Below are positions 1 through 6,343 of a stretch of DNA of 10,627 nucleotides, piece by piece. Position 1 is the first letter of the stretch, and each line of letters starts with the position of its first letter. A program made the position numbers and the translations under genes. Origin of the DNA: Actinomycetota bacterium (GTDB lineage Bacteria; Actinomycetota; Acidimicrobiia; Acidimicrobiales; AC-25); assembly GCA_005888395.1 (NCBI GenBank), contig VAXF01000018.1:1-10627 (forward strand), given 5' to 3'. The notes beneath the pieces were generated by a model. The model was given only the letters and a program-made list of their open reading frames with translations. It was not told where the DNA came from and did not search any database.

Positions 1-2
1 TG

Positions 3-777
3 TCGGTGAAGGACCTGGCCCGCGACGAGCGCTTCCAGCGCATCGTGATCGAGGACGTCGTCTTCGACCCTCGCAACGCCACCATGCGCCGTGACAAGAA
101 GCGCAACGGCTTCAACCCGCACGAGCCCGAGATGCCCGACGCCGCCCGCCAGCTGATGCACGGGATCTTCGTCGGCGAGATCCAGGCGCTCGAGGGCGCC
201 GGCCGCACCTGCTTCGACTACGACACCGGGCCGGGCCGTGACGAGATCCCGCTCCAGCTCAAGCTCGACATGGCCCGCCAGTGCTGGGACGAGGCTCGCC
301 ACTGCGAGATCTCGGTCAAGCTCACCGAGCACATGGGCTCCGAGAGCCTGCCACGAAGACCCGATCTTCCGGCTGTGCGGCGTCAACCGGGCGCTCGAGG
401 GCCTCGCCATCGACGTGTTCAACACCATGCGCGACCTTGGCAAGGCCACCCAGGACCCGGTGCTGTTCTTCTGCGAGGACTGGATGCTGGCCGACGAGGT
501 CACCCACGTGAAGATGGGCTCCGACTGGCTGCGGCGCATCACCGAGAAGGACCCGGACCGCCAGAAGGCCGCCCTCGAGTTCCAGCGCACCGTCGACAAG
601 CTGTTCAGCTTCGGCGGCTTCCGCGGCGAGGAGGAGGAGAGCCCGATCCACCTCGCCCGCAAGTTCCGCACCCTGGCCGGCTTCAGCGAGGAAGAGATCG
701 TCGACCTGGTCGACGTGGCCGCCGAGGCCTACGCCGAGGCGCAGGCCATGCAGGCCGCCGCCACCGCCGCGAGCTAG
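3..777 (+). CDS. Ferritin-like diiron four-helix protein (DUF455/MiaE-like), 5'-partial and frameshifted
   Basis: The open frame runs off the left edge, so the true start is outside the window; the GTG at 6 is probably internal. The product looks like a ferritin-like four-helix bundle with a diiron site. A helix carries GEIQALE, a second DEARH (288-302), a third LEGLAIDVF, and a fourth DEVTH (493-507), giving the paired E / ExxH ligands of this fold. The reading frame breaks near 348: the first part continues to MGSES, while the family-like continuation ACHEDPIFRL starts one frame later at about 346. From memory, relatives have a linker of a dozen or more residues between those blocks, so a short deletion is likelier than a single-base error. 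The enzymatic role is unknown; oxygenase or oxidase chemistry is inference from the fold. A membrane-protein gene follows 61 bases downstream on the same strand. Confidence 0.6.
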
Positions 778-837
778 TCGACCCGCCCGACCCTGCTGCT
801 CGCGTCGCTCCTGGCCGCTCACCGCGGCGGGGCGTGG

Positions 838-1170
838 GTGGTCGTCATCGGCAACGGGCTGGCGGGAGCGTGGGCGCTCGCCGCCCAGCGCCTGCCCTCG
901 CTCCGGACCCGGGCCCTGTGGTGGTTCACCGCCTTTGTCGAGGTCGCGATCGTCGTGCAGGTGATCCTCGGAGTCGCGCTCTACAAGGGACAGCACCTGA
1001 AGGTGGCCCAGTTCCACATGTTCTACGGGTTCGTCGCCATCATCGCGGCCACCATCATTTACTCGTACCGCCAGCAGCTCCGGCACCGCATCTACTGGCT
1101 CTACGGCGGCGGGGGCATCTTCCTGATGGGCCTCGGCATCCGCGCCATGCTCGTGGTGCACCGTGGCTGA
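838..1170 (+). CDS. Small four-helix integral membrane protein of unknown function
   Basis: I do not recognise a named family. The 110-residue product is strongly hydrophobic with four likely membrane segments at about residues 1-16, 27-49, 57-77 and 86-107. Short basic connectors include SLRTR and YRQQLRHR. GTG 838 is the only ATG/GTG/TTG in this frame after the stop at 775-777. The frame is open all the way back to 778, and the encoded LLLASLLAAHRGGAW would extend the first helix, so the N-terminus may be longer (a CTG start, or a start lost to a local lesion). The stop overlaps the GTG start of ddl by 8 bases, so the two genes are probably co-transcribed and translationally coupled. A helper role for cell-envelope synthesis is only a guess from position. 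Confidence 0.6.
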   Translation: MVVIGNGLAGAWALAAQRLPSLRTRALWWFTAFVEVAIVVQVILGVALYKGQHLKVAQFHMFYGFVAIIAATIIYSYRQQLRHRIYWLYGGGGIFLMGLGIRAMLVVHRG

Positions 1171-2221
1171 GAACGATGCTGTGAACGATGCTGTGAACGA
1201 ACGGATCCGGCTCGTCGTGCTGTTCGGCGGCCGCTCGGCTGAGCACGAGGTGTCGTGCGTCACCGCGGTGCATGTTCTGGAGGCGCTCGACCCCGACCGC
1301 TACGACGTGCTTCCCGTCGGCATCACCCACGAGGGCCGCTGGGTGCTGGCCGAGGAGGCGCAGAAGCTGCTCGCCGGCGGCCGGCCGCTCTCACTGCCCG
1401 CTGCCCTCGAGGCCGCGGGTCCCGAGGTCGACCCGTTGCCGGCGCTGGCGGGCGGCGCGTCGGACCTGACGACCGTCGTGTTCCCGCTCCTGCACGGCCC
1501 GTTCGGCGAGGACGGCACCGTGCAAGGAATGCTCGAGTTGGCGGGCGTGCCGTATGTCGGCTCCGGTGTGCTCGCGTCGGCGCTGGCGATGGACAAGGCC
1601 AAGGCCAAGGAGGTGCTGGCCCACCACGGCCTGCCGCAGGGGCGATGGCTCGCCGTCCGCGAGAGTGCCGTCCCGCGCTCGTTCGACCTCGGGTGGCCGG
1701 TGTTCGTGAAGCCGGCCAACCTCGGCTCGTCGGTGGGCGTGTCGAAGGTGGCCGGGCCCGAGGAGCTCGCCGCGGCCCTCGGGCTCGCCTTCTCCTACGA
1801 CGAGTGGGCGCTGGTCGAGGAGGCGATCGACGGGCGCGAGCTGGAGTGCGGTGTGCTCGGCAACCGCGAGCCCGAGGCGTCGGTAGTGGGCGAGGTCGTT
1901 CGCGGCCGCGAGTTCTACGGCTACGAGGACAAACCCGTCCCCGACGAGGTCGCCGCCGAGGTGCGGCGGCTGGCGCTGGAGGCCTTCGCCGCGCTGCGCT
2001 GCGAGGGGATGGCGCGCGTCGACTTCTTCTACGAGGAGACCGGCCGGGGGCTGCTGCTGAACGAGGTCAACACCATCCCGGGGTTCACGCCGATCTCGAT
2101 GTACCCGAAGCTCTGGGAGGCCTCCGGGGTGAGCTACTCCGAGCTCGTCGACCGCCTCGTGCGCCTCGCGCTCGAGCGCCGCGCCCGCCGCGCCGGCAAG
2201 ATCGGCCGGCCTAGAGGTTGA
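1163..2221 (+). CDS. ddl: D-alanine--D-alanine ligase
   Basis: This cytoplasmic ATP-grasp enzyme joins two D-alanines, using ATP, to make the dipeptide added to the peptidoglycan UDP-muramyl precursor. Over 352 residues one sees the N-terminal FGGRSAEHEVS (21-31, with the catalytic Glu), HGPFGEDGT (111-119), the glycine loop GSSVGVS (188-194), ELECGV (226-231) and the Mg/ATP block NEVNTIPGFTPIS (300-312). The start is taken as GTG 1163; GTG 1181 and GTG 1193 are in frame, and a 12-base tandem repeat there creates the NDAVNDAVN stretch. Oddity: after EFYGYEDK (250-257) the protein goes straight to PVPDEV. Typical ligases have a Tyr following this Lys and about 12-14 further residues forming the active-site omega loop, so the loop and its Tyr look missing in frame. 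The 3' end overlaps the convergent RAM gene by 11 bases. Confidence 0.93.
   Translation: MAENDAVNDAVNERIRLVVLFGGRSAEHEVSCVTAVHVLEALDPDRYDVLPVGITHEGRWVLAEEAQKLLAGGRPLSLPAALEAAGPEVDPLPALAGGASDLTTVVFPLLHGPFGEDGTVQGMLELAGVPYVGSGVLASALAMDKAKAKEVLAHHGLPQGRWLAVRESAVPRSFDLGWPVFVKPANLGSSVGVSKVAGPEELAAALGLAFSYDEWALVEEAIDGRELECGVLGNREPEASVVGEVVRGREFYGYEDKPVPDEVAAEVRRLALEAFAALRCEGMARVDFFYEETGRGLLLNEVNTIPGFTPISMYPKLWEASGVSYSELVDRLVRLALERRARRAGKIGRPRG
1171..1200 (+). repeat. 12-base tandem repeat at the 5' end of ddl
   Basis: The unit gaacgatgctgt occurs twice in direct succession (1171-1182 and 1183-1194), followed by a half unit gaacga (1195-1200). It lies in frame inside ddl and encodes the repeated NDAV. 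Each copy ends so that an in-frame GTG is formed (1181 and 1193), giving three possible start codons including 1163. No strong Shine-Dalgarno sequence precedes any of them. Confidence 0.9.
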
Positions 2222-2447
2222 CGACGGGGCAGGTGAGGGTGCGGGTGATGCCGTCGATCAGCTGGACGCGGCTCACGACCATCTTCCCGAGCTCGTCGAT
2301 CGAGTTGGCCTCGGCGCGGACGATCACGTCGTAGGGACCGGTGACGTCTTCCGCGGACACGACGCCGTCGACCTTGGCGACCTCGGACGCCACCTGCGCC
2401 GCCTTGCCGACCTCGGTCTGGATGAGCACGTAGGCGATCACTGACAT
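2211..2447 (-). CDS. Stand-alone Lrp/AsnC ligand-binding (RAM) domain protein
   Basis: The 78-residue protein begins MSVIAYVLIQTEVGKA, contains EDVTGPYDVIVRAEA (about 33-47) and ends TRTLTCPVV. This is the beta-alpha-beta-beta-alpha-beta RAM/AsnC effector domain, complete in length but without the N-terminal helix-turn-helix of Lrp-type regulators. Such domains oligomerise and bind amino acids or other small ligands at dimer interfaces; alone they cannot be DNA-binding Lrp regulators and may act as sensors or partners. The ATG is well placed, with a GGGAGGG ribosome-binding site (complement of 2453-2459) five bases upstream. It lies 45 bases downstream of pckG on the same strand, so it could be on the pckG transcript. 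Its last codons overlap the tail of ddl on the opposite strand. The specific ligand cannot be told. Confidence 0.85.
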   Translation of the reverse strand: MSVIAYVLIQTEVGKAAQVASEVAKVDGVVSAEDVTGPYDVIVRAEANSIDELGKMVVSRVQLIDGITRTLTCPVVNL

Positions 2448-2492
2448 GCAGGCCCTCCCTCGAGCGGACGGCCGGATCGTAGCGCCGAGGCC

Positions 2493-4275
2493 CTACTCGC
2501 TGAGGCGCTTCTCCAGCGCGGCGAGCTCGTCGTTGAGCGCGTCGGGGAGGTGGTCGCCGAGGAAGGCAAAGTGCTCCTCGATCGACGGCACCTCGCGGCG
2601 CCACTCGTCGACGTCGACGGACACCAGCCGGGCCACGTCGTCGGCGCTCAGGTCGAGCCCGCTCGTGTCGAGGGCCCCCGGCGCCGGCACCCAGCCGATC
2701 GGCGTCCGCACCGCCTCGCCGCCGCCCGAGACCCGCTCGACGACCCACTTCAGCACCCGGCTGTTCTCGCCGTAGCCGGGCCACAGGAACCGGCCATCGT
2801 CGCCCTTGCGGAACCAGTTGACGTAGAAGATCCGCGGCAGCTTGTCGGGCTCGGTGGCCCTGCCGATGTCGAGCCAGTGCCCGAGGTAGTCGGCCATGTG
2901 GTAACCGCAGAACGGGAGCATGGCGAACGGGTCGCGCCGCAGCTGGCCGACGGCGCCGGCGGCGGCCGCGGTCGTCTCTGACGACATGATCGAGCCGAGG
3001 AACACTCCGTGCTGCCAGTCGAAGCCCTCGTGCACGAGCGGCACCACCGACGAGCGGCGCCCGCCGACGAGGATGGCCGATATCGGGACGCCCTTCGGGT
3101 CCTCCCACTCCGGCGCGATCGAAGGGCACTGGCCGGCCGGGGCGGTGAACCGGGCGTTGGGATGCGCGGCGGGCGACCCCTTGTCGGGCGTCCAGTCGTC
3201 GCGCTTCCAGTCGACGAGGTGCGCGGGCTTGTCGGGCGTCATGCCCTCCCACCACACGTCGCCGTCGTCGGTGTAGGCGGTGTTGGTGAAGATGCAGTTG
3301 CGGGTGAGGGTCTTCATGGCGTTCGGGTTCGTCGTGTCCGACGTGCCCGGCGCCACGCCGAAGAAGCCGGCCTCGGGGTTGATCGCGTAGAGGCGGCCGT
3401 CGTCGCCGAACTTCATCCACGCGATGTCGTCGCCGACGGTCTCGACCTTCCAGCCCGGCAGCGTCGGCACGAGCATGGCCAGGTTGGTCTTGCCACACGC
3501 CGAGGGGAAGGCGCCGGTGACGTAGCGCACGTCGCCCGACGGCGGGGTGATCTTGAGGATGAGCATGTGCTCGGCCAGCCATCCCTCGTCGCGCGCCATC
3601 GCCGACGCGATCCGCAGCGCGAAGCACTTCTTGCCGAGCAGCGCGTTGCCGCCGTAGCCGGAGCCGTACGACCAGATGGCCCGCTCCTCGGGGAAGTGGA
3701 CGATGTACTTGTTGTCGGCGTCGCAGGGCCAGGCGACGTCGCGCTCGCCCGGCTCGAGAGGCGCGCCGACCGAGTGGAGGCAGGGGACGAACTCGCCGTC
3801 GTCGCCGATGACGTCGAGGGCGGGCTGGCCCATGCGCGTCATGATCCGCATGCTGGCGGCGACGTAGGGCGAGTCGGTGAGCTGCGATGCGCGAGCCGAG
3901 CGGGCCCATGCTGAACGGGACGACGTACATCGTGCGACCGCGCATCGCGCCCCGGAACAGGTCGGTGAGCGTCGCCTTCATCTCCGCCGGATCGCGCCAG
4001 TTGTTGGTGGGACCCGCGTCGTCGGGACCGGCGCTGCAGATGAACGTGCGGTCCTCGACGCGGGCCACGTCGCCGGGGTCGGAGGTGGCCCAGAAGCTGT
4101 TGGGCCGCCGGGCGTCGCTCAGGGCGGTGAACGTGCCCGCATCGACGAGCAGGCGCGCGAGGCGGTCGTATTCCTCCTGCGAGCCGTCGCACCACTCGAC
4201 GCGGTCCGGCGTGCACAGCGCGGCGATCTCGTCGACCCACGCCTTCAGCCGGGCGTGGTTGGTCGTCGCGGTCAT
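2493..4275 (-). CDS. pckG: Phosphoenolpyruvate carboxykinase, GTP-type, frameshifted near 3885
   Basis: This cytosolic enzyme interconverts oxaloacetate + GTP with PEP + CO2 + GDP, the entry to gluconeogenesis. Allowing for the break, the two frames give about 594 residues, close to the usual 600-610. The N-terminal part (4275-3886) shows WCDGSQEEYDRL, GPTNNWRDP and MYVVPFSMGPLGS. The second part shows MRIMTRMG, the P-loop FPSACGKTN with the active-site Cys, GFFGVAPGTS, RRSSVVPLV and NWFRKGDDGRFLWPGYGENSRVLKW. Frame changes at 3885, between SRIA and QLTDSPYV; from memory, relatives have about four more residues (such as LGV) there, suggesting a small non-triplet deletion. ATG 4275 is chosen over TTG 4278 because GGGAGGG sits directly before the TTG. 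It overlaps the stop of the upstream cold-shock-like gene as TGATG. If the lesion is real the gene is a pseudogene. Confidence 0.9.
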
Positions 4276-4523
4276 CAACCCTCCCGGAGAGGCTCGGCGG
4301 GCGGGAAGCCGGGCGTACCCATGTCGACCTCTGCCCCGATGCCGAGGTGCGCCGCGCGCCCGCCGGCGTCGAGCTCGAAGATCACGCGCTGGCCCTGGCG
4401 GAGCATGCGGAAGATGGAGCCGGCGAGGGCGTCCTGCGCCAGGTCGAACTCGGAGCGGTCGGTATCGCGCACGACCACGCCTTCACCGGTGCCCGGGTCG
4501 TACGACTTGATGACACCCTGCAA
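4275..4523 (-). CDS. Small cold-shock-domain-like protein lacking RNP aromatics
   Basis: The 82-residue product begins QGVIKSYDPGTGEGVVVRD and continues through SEFDLAQDAL, MLRQGQRVIFELD and AAHLGIG, matching the layout of a cold-shock OB fold: a G-x-I-K strand, a glycine-rich second strand, a middle loop, then EGQ-x-V-x-F and a closing strand. Where CspA-type proteins have the RNA-binding aromatics (KWFN, GFGFI, VFVH) this one has KSYD, GEGVV and EFDL, so normal single-stranded nucleic-acid binding is doubtful. About 15 extra residues (DMGTPGFPP...) follow the fold. TTG 4523 is chosen because no ATG or GTG is in frame nearby and a GAGGGAG site (complement of 4532-4538) lies 8 bases upstream. 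The stop shares a base with the pckG start, suggesting coupling. A role in pckG expression is inference. Confidence 0.65.
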   Translation of the reverse strand: MQGVIKSYDPGTGEGVVVRDTDRSEFDLAQDALAGSIFRMLRQGQRVIFELDAGGRAAHLGIGAEVDMGTPGFPPAEPLREG

Positions 4524-4550
4524 GAGAACAACTCCCTCAGACCTACGCTT

Positions 4551-4565
4551 GGGTGCATCGCACCC
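4551..4565. promoter_or_regulatory. Perfect 6-base inverted repeat in a divergent promoter region
   Basis: GGGTGC and its exact reverse complement GCACCC are separated by ATC. The repeat lies between thiL (+) and the cold-shock-like/pckG pair (-). TANNNT-type -10 candidates flank it: TACGCT (4544-4549) reading right and TAGGGT (complement of 4562-4567) reading left, the latter overlapping the repeat. It could be an operator controlling both directions, or a short hairpin in the pckG-side leader. The inverted repeat is read directly; the regulatory role is inference. Confidence 0.35.
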
Positions 4566-5426
4566 TACCCGAGGCCCGCGACGAGCGGCGAGTTCGACCT
4601 GATCGAGCGCATTCGCTCCCGGCTTGCGGGTCCGGTCGACGGTGAGACGTGGATCGGCGACGACGCCGCGGTGGTGCGGGCGCCTGAGGGGCCCCTGCTG
4701 CTCGCCACCGACGTCATTGTCGAGGGTGTGCACTTCGACCTGTCGTGGGCGGGGCTCGACGACGTCGGCTGGCAGGCGCTCACCGTCAACGTCAGCGACA
4801 TCGCCGCCATGGGCGGCCGGCCGCGCCACGCGCTCGTCTCGCTGACGATGCCACCCGGCAGCGACGTCGACCGGCTGTACGACGGGCTGGCCGAGGCCGC
4901 GCAGGCGTGGCGCTGCCCGATCGTCGGCGGAGACGTGTCGAGCGGGCCCGTGCTCGTGGTCTCGGTGGCGCTCACAGGAACGATCGAAGGCGGGGGCGCG
5001 CCGGTGCTTCGGTCCGGCGCCCGGCCCGGCGACCGCGTCTTCGTCACCGGCCCGCTCGGTGCCACCGCCGCCGCCCGGCGGGTGCGCCGGTTCGCGCGGG
5101 CCCCGGCGCGGGTGGCGGACGGGGAGGCGGCGCGGCTGGCACGCGCCACCGCGATGATCGACGGGTCAGACGGGCTGGCCGCCGACGTCGGGCACCTCGC
5201 CGCCGAGTCCGGCGTCGGGATCGCGCTCGACACGGTGCCGGTCGCGCCCGGCGCGACGCGCGAGGACGCCCTGGGCGGCGGCGAGGACTACGAGCTGGTG
5301 TTCACGATGCCCGCCGATCGCGAGCCGCCGCTTGGGATCGCCATCGGCGTGTGCACCGACGACCCCGAGGAGCGCACGCTGAACGGCGGGCCGCTGCCGG
5401 CGCTCGGTTGGGAGCACTCGCTCTGA
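4557..5426 (+). CDS. thiL: Thiamine-monophosphate kinase (5' end uncertain)
   Basis: ThiL phosphorylates thiamine monophosphate with ATP to give thiamine diphosphate, the active cofactor. Counting from 4557, the product shows GEFDLIERI (11-19), the Mg-binding GDDAAVV (34-40), NVSDIAAMGG (78-87), GGDVSSG (124-130), GDRVFVTGPLG (158-168), IDGSDGLAAD (201-210), GGGEDYELVF (240-249) and a C-terminal GWEH, in the PurM/AIR-synthase-like order of the family. No ATG, GTG or TTG lies in this frame between GTG 4347, which would place the N-terminus across the antisense gene, and the conserved core. GTG 4553 would fit if about one base were extra near 4583-4590, giving a start VHRTLPEARDER followed by GEFDL. 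The coordinate 4557 is only the edge of plausible coding sequence, an ATC codon. A DUF3500 gene follows after 11 bases and thiD after that, so this looks like a thiamine operon. Confidence 0.85.
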   Translation: MAPYPRPATSGEFDLIERIRSRLAGPVDGETWIGDDAAVVRAPEGPLLLATDVIVEGVHFDLSWAGLDDVGWQALTVNVSDIAAMGGRPRHALVSLTMPPGSDVDRLYDGLAEAAQAWRCPIVGGDVSSGPVLVVSVALTGTIEGGGAPVLRSGARPGDRVFVTGPLGATAAARRVRRFARAPARVADGEAARLARATAMIDGSDGLAADVGHLAAESGVGIALDTVPVAPGATREDALGGGEDYELVFTMPADREPPLGIAIGVCTDDPEERTLNGGPLPALGWEHSL

Positions 5427-5437
5427 AAGAGAACGAG

Positions 5438-6343
5438 ATGCGCGCTGCTGCGCTCGCGTTCCTCGACTCGCTTGCGGACGAGCAGCGCGGGCTTGCCACG
5501 TTCGGCTTCGACGATGACCGGCGCGCCACGTGGCACTACCGGCCCGTCGACCGGAGCGCGCGTCACGGCGTGCGCCTGGCCGACCTCGCCCAGCCGCAGC
5601 GCAACCTTGCTCACCGGATGGTGCAGACCGCGCTCAGCCGTCACGCCTACTCGCAGGTCGCCGCCATCGTCGCCCTCGAGGACGTCCTCGACGCGCTCGA
5701 GGGTCACCGGCGCGGCCGGAACTCGGGCAACTACTTCGTCGCCCTGTACGGCGAGCCCGGCGGCGAGGACGCGGTCACGCCGTGGGGCTGGCGCTTCGAG
5801 GGCCACCACGTGTCGGTGAATCTCGCTCTCGTCGGCGGCGAGGTCGCGCCGACGCCGCTGTTCCTGGGCGCCAACCCCGCCGAGTCCGCCGTCCGGCCGC
5901 TCGCCGGCGAGGAGGATCTCGCTCGCAGCCTGCTGCACGCGCTCGATCCCGACCAGCGCGTCATTGCCGTGGTCGCCGGCGAGGCGCCGGGCGACATCCT
6001 GACCACGAATGTCCCCGCCGTCGCCGGACCGCTCGAACCGGCAGGGATCGCCGGCGGCGATCTCCACGGCGTTGCGCGCGAGGCACTCGCCGGCCTGGTC
6101 GCGCTCTACGCCGGAAGGGTCCCCGACTGGAAGCCGCCGCCGGTGGACGAGGTGTTGTTCGCGTGGGCGGGCGAGCCCGAGCGCCGCCGCCCGCATTACT
6201 ACCGCCTGCAGGCGCCGGGCTTCCTCGTCGAGTACGACAACACGCAGGACGGCGCCAACCACGTCCACACGGTGTGGCGCGACCCCGACGGTGACTTCGG
6301 CCGCGACCTCCTGCGCGCCCATCTCGCCGAGCACCACGCGTGA
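5438..6343 (+). CDS. DUF3500 family protein
   Basis: The 301-residue protein starts at ATG 5438, eleven bases after thiL, with a weak purine-rich stretch (AAAGAGAACGAG) before it. It matches my recollection of DUF3500: an N-terminal helical part with LAHRMVQTALS and NSGNYFVALYG (about 95-105), then WGWRFEGHHVSVNL (116-129), LFLGANPA (141-148), and a C-terminal YYRLQAPGFLVEYDNTQ (254-270) with NHVHTVWRDP (274-283) and FGRDLL. The histidines in GHH and HVH could form a metal site, but this is only suggested by their conservation pattern. There is no signal peptide or membrane segment, so it is probably cytoplasmic. The molecular function is unknown. The stop overlaps the thiD start by four bases (GTGA), implying translational coupling with thiamine genes. 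Confidence 0.85.
   Translation: MRAAALAFLDSLADEQRGLATFGFDDDRRATWHYRPVDRSARHGVRLADLAQPQRNLAHRMVQTALSRHAYSQVAAIVALEDVLDALEGHRRGRNSGNYFVALYGEPGGEDAVTPWGWRFEGHHVSVNLALVGGEVAPTPLFLGANPAESAVRPLAGEEDLARSLLHALDPDQRVIAVVAGEAPGDILTTNVPAVAGPLEPAGIAGGDLHGVAREALAGLVALYAGRVPDWKPPPVDEVLFAWAGEPERRRPHYYRLQAPGFLVEYDNTQDGANHVHTVWRDPDGDFGRDLLRAHLAEHHA

Noticed and set aside
322..1263. Long open frame on the minus strand opposite the ferritin-like and membrane-protein genes
   Set aside because: Low-complexity His/Asp/Gly/Arg composition typical of antisense shadows in GC-rich DNA; the plus-strand frames carry recognisable protein motifs and hydrophobic helices.
2448..2492. Terminator or small RNA between pckG and the RAM gene
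   Set aside because: Forty-five GC-rich bases with short palindromes only (such as CGGCCG) and no T-run; it mainly holds the RAM gene's ribosome-binding site.
3009..3914. Long plus-strand frame opposite pckG
   Set aside because: It is the complement of the strongly conserved PEP carboxykinase and shows Arg/Val/Gly/His-rich shadow composition without any family motif.
4347..4556. GTG 4347 as the start of thiL
   Set aside because: This would add about 70 residues lying wholly opposite the cold-shock-like gene, with no resemblance to the ThiL N-terminus.
4524..4590. TPP riboswitch upstream of thiL
   Set aside because: The intergenic space is too short and none of the conserved TPP-aptamer sequence blocks is present.
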